Shown here: positions 34,938-44,379 of the stretch, piece after piece
How the letters are laid out: every line of letters begins with the position of its first letter
How positions within the stretch are numbered: position 1 is the stretch's first letter
Assembly: GCF_000269865.1 (NCBI RefSeq)
Contig: NZ_AKKV01000019.1
Location: 216,698-280,697, forward strand
Direction: 5' to 3'
DNA: 64,000 nt
Origin: Fictibacillus macauensis ZFHKF-1
Lineage (GTDB): Bacteria > Bacillota > Bacilli > Bacillales > Fictibacillaceae
Made by a program: the position numbers and the translations under genes
Notes under the pieces: model-generated
Database searches by the model: none
The model's input: only the letters and a program-made list of their open reading frames with translations
What the model was told of the DNA's origin: nothing

Positions 34938-35068
34938 ATTTTTTTTAAATTTATTAACAAATGGTGGAGGATTCTAATAAAATAAAGGGTATTATAGTTA
35001 ATAACTTCGAAATGTCCCTAAAAATGAGTTCGTATTCCTTGTTTCAGTTCATATAGGAGAGATGAAGG

Positions 35069-35407
35069 ATGGATAAAGTTATTATTGTTGAAGGCAAATC
35101 GGATAAAGAAAAGCTCATTTCTATTTTAAAGGAGCCTGTTGATATTATTTGTACAAATGGCACACTTGGATTTTCAAAGTTAGAAGAGCTTGCTATTGAG
35201 ATAGAGGATCGCGATGTGTATATTTTAGTGGATGCAGATGAAGCGGGAGCAAAATTGCGTAAGATGCTTCAAAGAGAACTACCGAATGCCGAACATTTGT
35301 ATACGCATAAAATGTACCGTGAAGTAGCCAAAACCCCGCTTATGTATTTAGCGAATATTCTTTTGGGCGCTCGTTTTCTTGTGAAAAAAGAATGCTTAGG
35401 ATCATGA
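35069..35407 (+). CDS. yusF: Toprim domain protein YusF
   Basis: A 112-residue stand-alone Toprim domain. VIIVEGKSDKEKL carries the catalytic-type Glu and VYILVDADEAGAKLRK the DxD motif. This domain occurs in primases, topoisomerases and the M5 RNase; small stand-alone Toprim proteins may cut or bind nucleic acid, but the role of YusF is unknown. Length is close to that of B. subtilis YusF-type proteins, and order (gcvH-yusG-yusF-yusE) is the same. The ATG follows GGAGAGATGAAGG. Confidence 0.85.
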   Translation: MDKVIIVEGKSDKEKLISILKEPVDIICTNGTLGFSKLEELAIEIEDRDVYILVDADEAGAKLRKMLQRELPNAEHLYTHKMYREVAKTPLMYLANILLGARFLVKKECLGS

Positions 35408-35485
35408 ACGCTCCCCTCTTTTTGGATTATGTGCTCACAATCGTGTAAAATGGAGAGAAAGAGAACAACTACATGGAGTGGGATT

Positions 35486-35812
35486 ATGAAGCACATAGCG
35501 AGAGAAGAAATCGGGCAACTCATTCAACAATCCAATGAAGAAACAGTCGCTTTATATATACAAACACCGCTTTGCGGCACATGTAAGGTAGGCAAGCGCA
35601 TGGTTGATCTTGCGCTTACGGTATATGAAGCAGAACATCCATCACCGCAACTCGGTGCTTGTAACTTAAATGAAGTGCCAGAGCTTGCTGAAACGTACAG
35701 CATTACGAGTGTACCGTGTTTGCTTTTTATTAAAAGAGGCATTGCCGTTAAACAAATGTACGCGATGAAATCGGTCGATTATTTGTATGAAAACATGAAA
35801 AATTACTTTTAA
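35486..35812 (+). CDS. yusE: Thioredoxin-like protein YusE
   Basis: A 108-residue thioredoxin-fold protein with a CGTC active site (Cys30 and Cys33 in IQTPLCGTCKVGKRM) and the cis-Pro loop ITSVPCLLFIKRG. It is probably a cytoplasmic thiol-disulfide reductase of unknown partner. The open frame reaches 35429 but the ATG at 35486 behind TGGAGTGGG fits the family. Position matches B. subtilis yusE. Confidence 0.87.
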   Translation: MKHIAREEIGQLIQQSNEETVALYIQTPLCGTCKVGKRMVDLALTVYEAEHPSPQLGACNLNEVPELAETYSITSVPCLLFIKRGIAVKQMYAMKSVDYLYENMKNYF

Positions 35813-35840
35813 AAGCCTGAAATTCGGGCTTTTATTTTTT
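35811..35840 (+). terminator. Terminator after yusE
   Basis: AAAAGCCTGAA / TTCGGGCTTTT stem with a minimal loop and a T-run. Confidence 0.88.
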
Positions 35841-36012
35841 TAGGGGGTATTTTTTAAAAGGAAATGATGGGTGTAGTGGTAAAATGAAACAGAAATATGT
35901 TAAAGGGTTTACAGCATGAAAAAGCTGGAATTTACATAACAATACGTAGATTAAGGCACGTATTGCAAGAATTGTGCCTATCACTTTCGAAAACGTTCTA
36001 ACAAAAGAGATA

Positions 36013-36113
36013 ATTGTTATTTATAAATCATGACAAAAAGATTACAATTGTTATAAGAAGCGTAATATTGTTATACAACTGTATCCTACAAAACAGCAAA
36101 TCAATGGTATAAA
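36013..36113 (+). promoter_or_regulatory. sigI upstream region: three ATTGTTAT repeats and an extended -10
   Basis: The 416-bp gap before sigI holds ATTGTTAT at 36013, 36047 and 36067. The last is followed after five bases by TGTATC, an imperfect TGTWAH-N5-TGTWAH pair, the WalR recognition pattern. TGGTATAAA (36105-36113) is an extended -10 with no -35, the arrangement expected of an activator-dependent promoter. WalRK activates sigI in B. subtilis, so the assignment is plausible but not proved. The rest of the gap shows only an AGGCAC/GTGCCT inverted repeat near 35957-35982. Confidence 0.5.
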
Positions 36114-36229
36114 TGTATAGGAGAGCTTGATTATTGTTTGCTCCTATTAGCAATTGGGTATAAAGACCTGAAGAGAGAATTTATACCTACATTAGCGAAA
36201 ATAACAACCTGGATTCAAGAGGTGAATTT

Positions 36230-36979
36230 ATGTCTACTACATTTGTACCGAACATGCCAAACCATACGACATTAGGAAATATTGAAGATAAAGTAATGAA
36301 AATTCAAAAAGGTAATCAAGATTCCCTGCGAAATGAATTGATTGAAGCGTATCAGCCATTCATTAAAAAAGTAACCTCCAAAGTGTGTAGTCAATATATT
36401 GACCGTACGATGGATGAGTTTAGCGTCGGATTATATGCCTTTAACGAAGCGATTGATCAATATCAAGAAGGCCAAGGAAGCCGTTTCTTATCGTTTGCTG
36501 ATATGGTTATTCGTCGTCGTGTCATTGACTTTATTCGTAAAGAAGTAAGGCAAAATCGCTTAATCTATTTGCAGCCTGATGAAGAAGATGAAGAAGGTCG
36601 CATTGAAGATAGCTATGCAGAACAAAAAGCAGCGATGGATCACTATGAAGAGAAGATCCAAGCAGAAAACCGCGTATATGAAATTGAAGAATATCAAAAG
36701 CTTCTTAAAGATTTTGGTTTGAACTTCAAAGTATTAAGTAAACACTGTCCGAAGCATGTAGATGCACGTGAAAATGCAAAAGAAATTGCACGTCTTCTTG
36801 TCGAAAATAAAGAATGGTCCTCATTTTTGATGGAAAAAAAGCAACTTCCAATAAAAGATTTACTAAACATGGTCTCTTGCAGTCGTAAAACGATAGAGAG
36901 AAATCGAAAGTATATAATAGCGGTATCGCTAATCTACTTAGGTGACTTTAAAGCGTTAAAGTCTTATATTCAGCCTTAA
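36230..36979 (+). CDS. sigI: RNA polymerase sigma factor SigI
   Basis: A 249-residue sigma-70-like factor of the SigI group. Region 2 is seen in AYQPFIKKVTSKVC, DEFSVGLYAFNEAIDQYQEGQGSRFLSFAD (in two parts) and MVIRRRVIDFIRKE; the C-terminal SigI-specific domain includes SKHCPKHVDARENAKEIA and an HTH-like MVSCSRKTIERNRKYI. SigI responds to heat and cell-wall conditions in B. subtilis and to polysaccharides in clostridia. It is paired with the anti-sigma gene rsgI. In B. subtilis this pair is at another place on the chromosome; here it sits inside the yus block, between yusE and a yusD-like gene. Confidence 0.93.
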   Translation: MSTTFVPNMPNHTTLGNIEDKVMKIQKGNQDSLRNELIEAYQPFIKKVTSKVCSQYIDRTMDEFSVGLYAFNEAIDQYQEGQGSRFLSFADMVIRRRVIDFIRKEVRQNRLIYLQPDEEDEEGRIEDSYAEQKAAMDHYEEKIQAENRVYEIEEYQKLLKDFGLNFKVLSKHCPKHVDARENAKEIARLLVENKEWSSFLMEKKQLPIKDLLNMVSCSRKTIERNRKYIIAVSLIYLGDFKALKSYIQP

Positions 36980-37111
36980 TCAAGGGGAAGTTAAACGGTT
37001 GTAATTAATTGGAAGCTTGTATCATCTATTTCTTATCCTATTTTTTCTTCGCTTCCGGCCATTAATTACGATACGAAGCAGATCCTTCGCCTAGCAGGAG
37101 GGATATGTGGA

Positions 37112-37435
37112 ATGCAACATGGTATTTTATTGGAAGTTAAGAAAGGAAAGGCAACTCTTTTAACAAAGGATGGTTGCTTTGTAACGGTGAAAGTTCCGCG
37201 TGGAGCTCATCCGGTCGTCGGTATGGAATATAAAATTTCAAGAGAAAGAAGCCGATTTTGTAAAGTGTTCTTGCCTTCTCTTTCAATCTTATTAGGGGCA
37301 TTGCTTATATACGTCATTCTATCTGGAATGATTCCATTCGGTCGTAACGAAGCACCTGTTGCGGCCGTTCCCCATTTCTCCTTACAAGCTGTTCAAACAG
37401 TAATGATGCACGCTGGAATTCTTCACGTTGCGTGA
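37112..37435 (+). CDS. rsgI: Anti-sigma-I factor RsgI, very short form
   Basis: A 107-residue protein with an intact RsgI N-terminal domain (HGILLEVKKGKATLLTKDG..., about 1-45) that should bind SigI in the cytoplasm, one membrane segment (about 53-72) and only about 35 outer residues. B. subtilis RsgI is about 380 residues and clostridial RsgI proteins are longer, with extracellular sensor domains. No continuation was found in other frames downstream, so this looks like a real short form rather than a frameshift. The ATG follows AGGAGGG. The 132-bp gap after sigI is larger than usual for this pair. Confidence 0.78.
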   Translation: MQHGILLEVKKGKATLLTKDGCFVTVKVPRGAHPVVGMEYKISRERSRFCKVFLPSLSILLGALLIYVILSGMIPFGRNEAPVAAVPHFSLQAVQTVMMHAGILHVA

Positions 37436-37538
37436 AATCCGTCGTTCATAGAAGGAAACTGTCGAACAGTTCATCAAGGAATTATATGTTTTCTCCCGAA
37501 CTTTAGTAGTAATGACTATTGTGAGGGGGATTTTTTTT

Positions 37539-37838
37539 ATGGACAATCATGATTGGGCAACAAAGCTACAATCAACTCCGTGCCTCCAGCCGCTTTTAAA
37601 TCGCGATTTAGTGCAAATTACGTGCCATAATGAGACATTACATGTAACCTTTATGAATAAGCTAACGCATAAGAAGCGTCTGATCTCCATTTCCGGAAAG
37701 CACACAGACTTGCTTGCCCTTTTAAACGGTCACTGTCGCCTTGGGACATTGATTACAGAGCAACGCGTCGTCTATGAAGGATCTTATCGAGATCAGCTTA
37801 AAACGGAATCTCTGCTCTATTTAAATCATGAACGATAA
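37539..37838 (+). CDS. yusD: YusD-like small protein, SCP2-like pattern
   Basis: A 99-residue soluble protein in the position of B. subtilis yusD, between yusE and metN. The pattern LHVTFMNKLTHKKRLISISGKHTDLLALLNG, LGTL, VVYEGSYRDQLKTESLLYL recalls sterol-carrier-protein-2-like domains (a strand, a helix around GxxxDLLALL, then GSxRxQLxxESLL), but this is by eye. The ATG at 37539 follows GAGGGGG at eight T; an in-frame upstream start at 37512 is less likely. Function unknown. Confidence 0.65.
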   Translation: MDNHDWATKLQSTPCLQPLLNRDLVQITCHNETLHVTFMNKLTHKKRLISISGKHTDLLALLNGHCRLGTLITEQRVVYEGSYRDQLKTESLLYLNHER

Positions 37839-37851
37839 AACAGAAAATTTG

Positions 37852-37880
37852 TTGACATGGTCATACTTCAATGATATGAT
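37852..37880 (+). promoter_or_regulatory. Sigma-A promoter of metNPQ
   Basis: Perfect TTGACA (37852-37857), 17-bp spacer and TATGAT (37875-37880), about 50 bp before the riboswitch. Confidence 0.85.
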
Positions 37881-37931
37881 TCATATCATATTTGAGAAGT
37901 TTTATTTCAAAAGTAACCAAAAATCAAATAA

Positions 37932-38101
37932 CACTTATCACGAGTGGTGGAGGGACTGGCCCGATGAAACCCGGCAACCGTTAAGCTTTTGCTTAAAATG
38001 GTGCCAATTCCTGCAAAGCAATGTCTTTGGGAGATGAGTTGACTGACATATAAATTTCTTTATGTCCTTCTGCTCATGATAAGCAGAAGGGCATTTTTTA
38101 T
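37932..38101 (+). promoter_or_regulatory. SAM-I (S-box) riboswitch controlling metNPQ
   Basis: The conserved S-box blocks are present in order: CTTATCACGAGTGGTGGAGG, GACTGGCCCGATGAAACCC, GGCAACC, GGTGCCAATTCC, TGC, and closing GAGATGAG near 38031-38038. A terminator CCTTCTGCT / AGCAGAAGG with T-run follows (38066-38099). At high S-adenosylmethionine the aptamer folds and the terminator forms, shutting off methionine uptake; at low SAM the anti-terminator allows metN transcription. CTTATCA is a fit to the usual CTTATCAAGAG with one changed base. Confidence 0.95.
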
Positions 38102-38128
38102 TACACAGAGGGAAAGGAAGCATTCACG

Positions 38129-39157
38129 TTGATTACATTAAACGCAGTTCGTAAAGTCTTTCAAACGAGAAATGGACCTGTTCAAGCTGTCGATGATATA
38201 TCGTTACGCATCGAACAAGGTGAGATCTTCGGCATTATCGGTTATAGTGGTGCCGGTAAAAGTACACTCATTCGCATGTTAAATATGCTAGAGCGTCCAA
38301 GTACAGGTACGGTTAGTGTAGCTGGGCAGGATTTAGCGGCTTTAAGCAACAAGGCGTTACGCAAAGCGCGCCAAGAAATTAGTATGATTTTTCAACACTT
38401 TAACTTGTTATGGTCGCGTACGGTAGCGGAGAATATATCTTTTCCGTTAGAGATTGCTGGCGTATCAAAAGAAGAGCGTAAGAAAAGAGTCGCAGAATTA
38501 ATTACACTCGTCGGTCTTGAAGGGAGAGGCGACTCTTACCCATCTCAGCTAAGTGGTGGGCAAAAGCAACGTGTCGGGATCGCGCGAGCGCTTGCGAACA
38601 ATCCAAAAGTTTTACTATGTGATGAAGCCACTTCTGCACTTGATCCGAAAACAACGGATAGCATCTTAAACCTCTTAGTTGAAATTAATAAAAAGCTCGG
38701 TTTAACGATCGTATTAATTACGCATGAAATGAACGTCATTCGTAAAATTTGTCATCGAGTAGCGGTGATGGAAAACGGTAAAGTTGTTGAGCAAGGTCCT
38801 GTATTAGAACTATTTAAGCGACCGAAGCAACTCATTACAAAAGACTTCTTAAAGCAAGTCGTTGAGCCGGAAGAAACGACCGATATGATTAAGCAATTGG
38901 CTAAAGCGAAGCCTGAAAGCAAAATTATTCAACTGAAATTCATTGGTGGGCATGCAGAAGAACCAATCATTACAAGTGTTATTCGTTCCTTTGATGTGTC
39001 TGTAAACATCTTGCAAGGTAATGTGTCACAAACACAAAATGGACCGTATGGCACGCTATTCATTCAGCTACAAGGGGAATACTCAGAAATAGAGCGTGCG
39101 GTAGCCTTTATGCATGAGCAGCAAGTCGAAGTGGAGGTGATGGCATATGCTGACTAA
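38129..39157 (+). CDS. metN: Methionine ABC transporter ATP-binding protein
   Basis: A 342-residue ATPase of the methionine uptake complex. Walker A GYSGAGKST, signature LSGGQKQRVGIARAL, Walker B VLLCDEATSALD, switch ITHEMNVI, and a C-terminal NIL domain (about 265-342) that binds methionine for feedback inhibition. It starts at TTG (38129), eight bases after GGAAAGGAAG. It overlaps metP by 11 bp. Confidence 0.95.
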   Translation: MITLNAVRKVFQTRNGPVQAVDDISLRIEQGEIFGIIGYSGAGKSTLIRMLNMLERPSTGTVSVAGQDLAALSNKALRKARQEISMIFQHFNLLWSRTVAENISFPLEIAGVSKEERKKRVAELITLVGLEGRGDSYPSQLSGGQKQRVGIARALANNPKVLLCDEATSALDPKTTDSILNLLVEINKKLGLTIVLITHEMNVIRKICHRVAVMENGKVVEQGPVLELFKRPKQLITKDFLKQVVEPEETTDMIKQLAKAKPESKIIQLKFIGGHAEEPIITSVIRSFDVSVNILQGNVSQTQNGPYGTLFIQLQGEYSEIERAVAFMHEQQVEVEVMAYAD

Positions 39158-39815
39158 TTTATTTCCGCATGTTGAGTGGGATGCCATCTTAGATGCCACG
39201 TATGAAACGCTTTATATGTCGGCCGTTACGATTTTGGCGACATTTATTCTCGGTCTGATTCTCGGACTCGTTCTCTTTTTAACAGGAAAAGGAAACATGT
39301 GGCAAAATCGCTTTTTTAATGGCATTATTGCAGCGGTCATTAACGTGTTTCGTTCCATTCCCTTTATTATTTTAATTATTCTGTTGCTGCCATTTACGAA
39401 TGCGATTGTAGGTGACATTATTGGTGCAGATGCTGCTCTCCCGGCACTCATTATCGGGGCGGCACCGTTTTATGCGCGCATGGTTGAAATTGGCCTTCGT
39501 GAAGTGGATCGTGGTGTTATTGAAGCCGCGCGATCTATGGGAGCAGGCGCAGGGCAAATTATTTTTAAAGTATTAATACCAGAAAGTTTACCAGCCTTAA
39601 TTTCGGGCATAACGGTCACTGGGATCGCCATTATCGGCTATACCGCAATGGCGGGTATTGTTGGCGCAGGTGGACTTGGTAATATGGCCTATTTACAAGG
39701 ATTCCAACGAGATCAAACGGATGTTACGTTCGTAGCGACCGTCATCATACTAGTGATTGTGTTTGTGATCCAAATTATTGGAGATACTGTTACACGTCGC
39801 TTAGATAAACGCTAA
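39147..39815 (+). CDS. metP: Methionine ABC transporter permease
   Basis: A 222-residue integral permease with five hydrophobic segments and the EAA loop EVDRGVIEAARSMGAGAGQI that contacts MetN. Start ATG overlaps the end of metN; the GTGGAGGTGATGG upstream acts as its ribosome site. It imports methionine together with MetN and MetQ. Followed 18 bp later by metQ. Confidence 0.94.
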   Translation: MLTNLFPHVEWDAILDATYETLYMSAVTILATFILGLILGLVLFLTGKGNMWQNRFFNGIIAAVINVFRSIPFIILIILLLPFTNAIVGDIIGADAALPALIIGAAPFYARMVEIGLREVDRGVIEAARSMGAGAGQIIFKVLIPESLPALISGITVTGIAIIGYTAMAGIVGAGGLGNMAYLQGFQRDQTDVTFVATVIILVIVFVIQIIGDTVTRRLDKR

Positions 39816-39833
39816 CTAATAGGAGGAATGAGA

Positions 39834-40652
39834 GTGAAGAAGGTAGTAACGATTGCATTGGTATTATTGTTAACAGCAGCACTTGCTGCGTGTGGCGGCA
39901 GTAAAGATGGTAAGATTGCAGATGATAAGATTAAAGTAGGTGCTTCTAACGTCCCTCATGCGGAAATTTTAGAAGCTGCCAAACCACTGCTAAAGAAAAA
40001 AGGAATTGATCTAGAAATTACAACGTTCCAAGATTATGTTTTACCTAACAAAGCACTTGCACAAAAGAAAATTGATGCTAACTATTTTCAACACATTCCA
40101 TATTTAGAACAAGCGATGAAAGATCATAAAGATTATAAATTCGTCAATGCAGGGAAAATTCACCTTGAACCGATGGGTGTGTATTCTAAAAAATACAAAT
40201 CGTTAAAAGAATTACCAGAAGGTGCAACCGTCATTATGAGCAATAATATTGCTGAACAAGGTCGCATGCTCATGTTGCTTGAAAAAGGTGGGCTCATTAA
40301 GCTTAAAGCGGGTAAAGGTGTAAAAGCAACGTTAAAAGATGTTGCCGAAAATCCGAAGCATATTAAATTTAAAGCAAATGTGGATCCAGGCTTATTGCCA
40401 AAAGTGTACAAAAACGAGTCTGGCGATGCGGTTATCATTAATACGAACTATGCAATTGATGCGGGCTTAACACCGAAAAAAGATGCAATTGTATTAGAAG
40501 GTTCAGAATCACCATTTGCGAATATTATTACTGTTCGTAAAGGCGATCAAAAGGCAAAAGCGGTTAAAGCACTTGTTGAAGTGTTACACTCTAAAGAAAT
40601 TCAAGATTTCATTAAAGATAAATACAAAGGTGCTGTATTACCTGCGAAATAA
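39834..40652 (+). CDS. metQ: Methionine-binding lipoprotein
   Basis: A 272-residue NlpA-family substrate-binding lipoprotein. The signal peptide ends in LLLTAALAACGGS, with the lipidated cysteine near residue 18. NlpA blocks include VGASNVPHAEILEAAKPLLK, LEITTFQDYVLPNKALA, DANYFQHIPYLEQ and VIINTNYAIDAGL. AGGAGGAATG places the GTG at 39834 at proper spacing; the ATG at 39828 is only one base from the ribosome site and is less likely. Last gene of the riboswitch-controlled operon. Confidence 0.94.
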   Translation: MKKVVTIALVLLLTAALAACGGSKDGKIADDKIKVGASNVPHAEILEAAKPLLKKKGIDLEITTFQDYVLPNKALAQKKIDANYFQHIPYLEQAMKDHKDYKFVNAGKIHLEPMGVYSKKYKSLKELPEGATVIMSNNIAEQGRMLMLLEKGGLIKLKAGKGVKATLKDVAENPKHIKFKANVDPGLLPKVYKNESGDAVIINTNYAIDAGLTPKKDAIVLEGSESPFANIITVRKGDQKAKAVKALVEVLHSKEIQDFIKDKYKGAVLPAK

Positions 40653-40662
40653 GCCGTTGAAG

Positions 40663-40697
40663 AAAAGCTTACATCTACGTGATGTAGGCTTTTTTTG
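40663..40697 (+). terminator. Terminator of metNPQ
   Basis: AAAGCTTACATC / GATGTAGGCTTT stem with one G-T pair, short ACGT loop and seven T. Confidence 0.9.
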
Positions 40698-40844
40698 CTG
40701 ATTTAGGAAAATTAACCAGATCAGTAGGGGAATAGACCTGCCGTAAAGTAGCCCCATTAAGAGACGAGAACTATTGTACTGTTTTATTTTTGCCGTATTT
40801 AAGGAACATGCTCTATATACAGCGAAGATTGTGCTTTTGTATAG

Positions 40845-42427
<1,583 letters not shown>

Positions 42428-42433
42428 AGCTAG

Positions 42434-42465
42434 CAGCCCCCTCCGTTATTGAAGGGGGCTTTTTA
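42434..42465. terminator. Terminator after the amylase gene
   Basis: AGCCCCCT / AGGGGGCT stem with a 10-nt loop and T-run, between convergent genes. Confidence 0.9.
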
Positions 42466-43311
42466 CTATGATCCTTGAACGAGCGTAAGAACCGTGATTT
42501 CTGGACGACACGCGAAGCGCACAGGAAGATGTGTCGTGCCGAGGCCGCGATTCGTATATAAAAACTTTGGCTCTGATGGATGTTGATAAAGGCCACTATG
42601 AAAGGCTTTTCCAAGTTTGGATGTTACGAGTGGACCGTAAAATGGTACACATACTTGCCCACCGTGACTATGGCCGGAAAGCTGAAGACTAATGTTATAC
42701 TTCATGCTTACTTTAAAATAATCAGGTTCATGAGCAAGCAAGATGGTGCAGCTTTCATCGGGAATGCCGTCCAAGGCTTTTTCAATGTCGGCGGTACCTT
42801 CAAGATAGTCATCTAGTCCGGCAAGATAGAGAGTATCTTCGCCGCGGTCGATGTGTGTATGCTCGTTCACTAAACATGTAAACTGCGCTTCTTGTAATAA
42901 CGAAATTCGCTCATCGTCTGGTGCTAAATAGTCGTGATTTCCCCAAACGGCAAATTTTCCGTAAGGTGCAGAAAGCTCCTGAAAATAAGGAATGCATTTC
43001 CTCGCCGCTTTAATGGAGCGAGCTGAATTAATAAAGTCACCTGTAAAAACAATAAGATCAGGTTTTTGTGCTGAAATGGCTGCAACAATCTTTTTAACAT
43101 GACGAGCTTTCACTTGATAGCCAATATGCAAATCACTGATATGTACGATGGTAAAAGAGTGAAAGGCTTTCGGTAATATTGGAAGCGGCACGGTCACTTT
43201 CTTTATGTCATACCAATGCGGCTCGATGCACGTAGCATAAACGAGTGCTGCTCCCGCAACACCTGCTAGTGCCCCGGTGGCTATTCCGCCTTTACGCCAT
43301 GATGAATTCAT
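42466..43311 (-). CDS. Membrane-anchored metallophosphoesterase, YkuE/YaeI-like
   Basis: A 281-residue calcineurin-like phosphoesterase with an N-terminal membrane segment (about residues 8-28). Metal motifs: IVHISDLHIGYQ, LIVFTGDFINS, AVWGNHDYLAPDD, ILLAHEPDYF and LSGHSHGGQVCVPF, the full five-block set. In B. subtilis YkuE is a Tat-exported member; here the N-terminus (WRKGG) lacks the twin arginine. The substrate is likely a lipid or nucleotide phosphodiester of the envelope, not proved. The gene is convergent with the amylase gene and divergent from the yurZ-like gene. Confidence 0.88.
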   Translation of the reverse strand: MNSSWRKGGIATGALAGVAGAALVYATCIEPHWYDIKKVTVPLPILPKAFHSFTIVHISDLHIGYQVKARHVKKIVAAISAQKPDLIVFTGDFINSARSIKAARKCIPYFQELSAPYGKFAVWGNHDYLAPDDERISLLQEAQFTCLVNEHTHIDRGEDTLYLAGLDDYLEGTADIEKALDGIPDESCTILLAHEPDYFKVSMKYNISLQLSGHSHGGQVCVPFYGPLVTSKLGKAFHSGLYQHPSEPKFLYTNRGLGTTHLPVRFACRPEITVLTLVQGS

Positions 43312-43454
43312 ACGATGTTTGCTCCTTTCCCTTTTCTTCTATCAGTATATTCTTATTGTGAAAAAGAAGTAAGAAATAAGTGTCGTTTTCGGATAAAAAC
43401 ATACCTCGGCGTCATACTAAAGAAGATCATTACAATCGTAGGAGGAAACCAATC

Positions 43455-43811
43455 ATGGAACAACAATCAACCAATGCGCATTTAATTCGCTATAAAGAAG
43501 GACTTGGGAAATATACAGAGCATATGCCAGAGCTTGCGCATTCCTTTAATGAATTTACACGCAATTGTTTTAAAGCAGGCGAAGTGAGTGAAAAGCAAAA
43601 GCAATTGATTGCACTGGGCATTAGCATTTATTCACAAGATGAATATTGCATCATTTATCATACAAAAGGTAGCCTTGATCAAGGTGCAACCCCGAATGAA
43701 GTGTTAGAAACGGTAGGAGTGGCAGCAGCCTTTGGTGGCGGGGCAGCCATGAGCCAAGGAGTGACGCTCGTTCAAGAATGTATCGAGCAATTTAATAAAC
43801 CGATGCATTAA
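43455..43811 (+). CDS. yurZ: Carboxymuconolactone decarboxylase-like protein YurZ
   Basis: A 118-residue AhpD-like protein of the CMD family. Blocks: [31 protein letters not shown] (in two parts), [36 protein letters not shown]. The usual CxxC of AhpD is not present; a single Cys sits in EYCIIYH, so a peroxidase partner role is doubtful. It matches B. subtilis yurZ by family and by position next to sufC. The ATG at 43455 follows GTAGGAGG; the longer open frame from 43380 is not favoured. Confidence 0.85.
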   Translation: MEQQSTNAHLIRYKEGLGKYTEHMPELAHSFNEFTRNCFKAGEVSEKQKQLIALGISIYSQDEYCIIYHTKGSLDQGATPNEVLETVGVAAAFGGGAAMSQGVTLVQECIEQFNKPMH

Positions 43812-43996
43812 TGAGATCGTGCTCTCTCTTGGAGCATGTAGGAGGAAAGAGGAGGATCTATCGCCTATTTATTCCACTTACTGCTGTAGGAAGATGACGC
43901 TTGTTATATGGTGCTGTATGCCAATTGCTGGTGAGCTTGTCCTTCTGTTACGATACAAGAGTTGTAGCGTTCAAGCAAAAACGGAAAGGATGATTC

Positions 43997-44182
43997 ATTA
44001 TTCACCAGATTAAAACGAATCATACAGCGGAAATGGAGAAAGCGCTTCATAAAGCACACGGCATTGGGTTTGCAGAGTACGAGCGAAGTCTCACCAAGCG
44101 AATTGACGTTGAAGTAGAACGCCAAAAAGAGTATGTAAAAAGCTTAGAAATATCACATGAAATGCAGCGGAAAATTTTATAG
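43997..44182 (+). CDS. Small protein with probable ATT start, function unknown
   Basis: A stop-free frame of about 61 codons ends at 44182. No ATG, GTG or TTG lies near its beginning, but AAAGGATG sits six bases before tandem ATT codons at 43997 and 44000. The first ATG (44033) would give 49 residues and has no clear ribosome site. The product is charged and helical, with AEMEKALHKAHGIGFAEYE and RIDVEVERQKEYVKSLEIS, and contains no Cys. A terminator follows at once. Compatible with a real small gene between the yurZ-like gene and suf; no family recognised. Confidence 0.45.
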   Translation: MIHQIKTNHTAEMEKALHKAHGIGFAEYERSLTKRIDVEVERQKEYVKSLEISHEMQRKIL

Positions 44183-44196
44183 TATAATAAAGAAAG

Positions 44197-44232
44197 AATC
44201 AGCATTCGACAAAAGGAGTGCTGATTTTTTAT
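44197..44232 (+). terminator. Terminator between the small ORF and the suf operon
   Basis: AATCAGCATTC / GGAGTGCTGATT stem with an ACAAAA-rich loop and T-run. Confidence 0.8.
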
Positions 44233-44250
44233 TTCAATACGGTCTACCGG

Positions 44251-44277
44251 TTGAAGATAAAATAAATTTGTTATAAT
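44251..44277 (+). promoter_or_regulatory. Promoter of sufCDSUB
   Basis: An extended -10, TGTTATAAT (44269-44277), with a poorly spaced TTGAAG (44251-44256) upstream. The leader of about 95 bp includes the inverted repeat ATATTTC / GAAATAT (44344-44361) right before the sufC ribosome site. No clear Fur or PerR box was found. Confidence 0.55.
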
Positions 44278-44379
44278 ATTAGAATGAGAATAAATTGAGA
44301 ATGGGAATAGGAAACGATTTTCATTCTTGTTCACATTAACAATATATTTCACGAGAAATATGAGATGGAGGTCATTTTT

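Noticed and set aside
37457..37471. AACTGT-CGA-ACAGTT palindrome before the yusD-like gene
   Set aside because: Resembles no operator I can name with confidence (not a LexA box) and has no T-run.
37436..37538. A missing C-terminal part of rsgI in another frame
   Set aside because: The three forward frames after 37435 contain stops and no RsgI-like or sensor-domain sequence.
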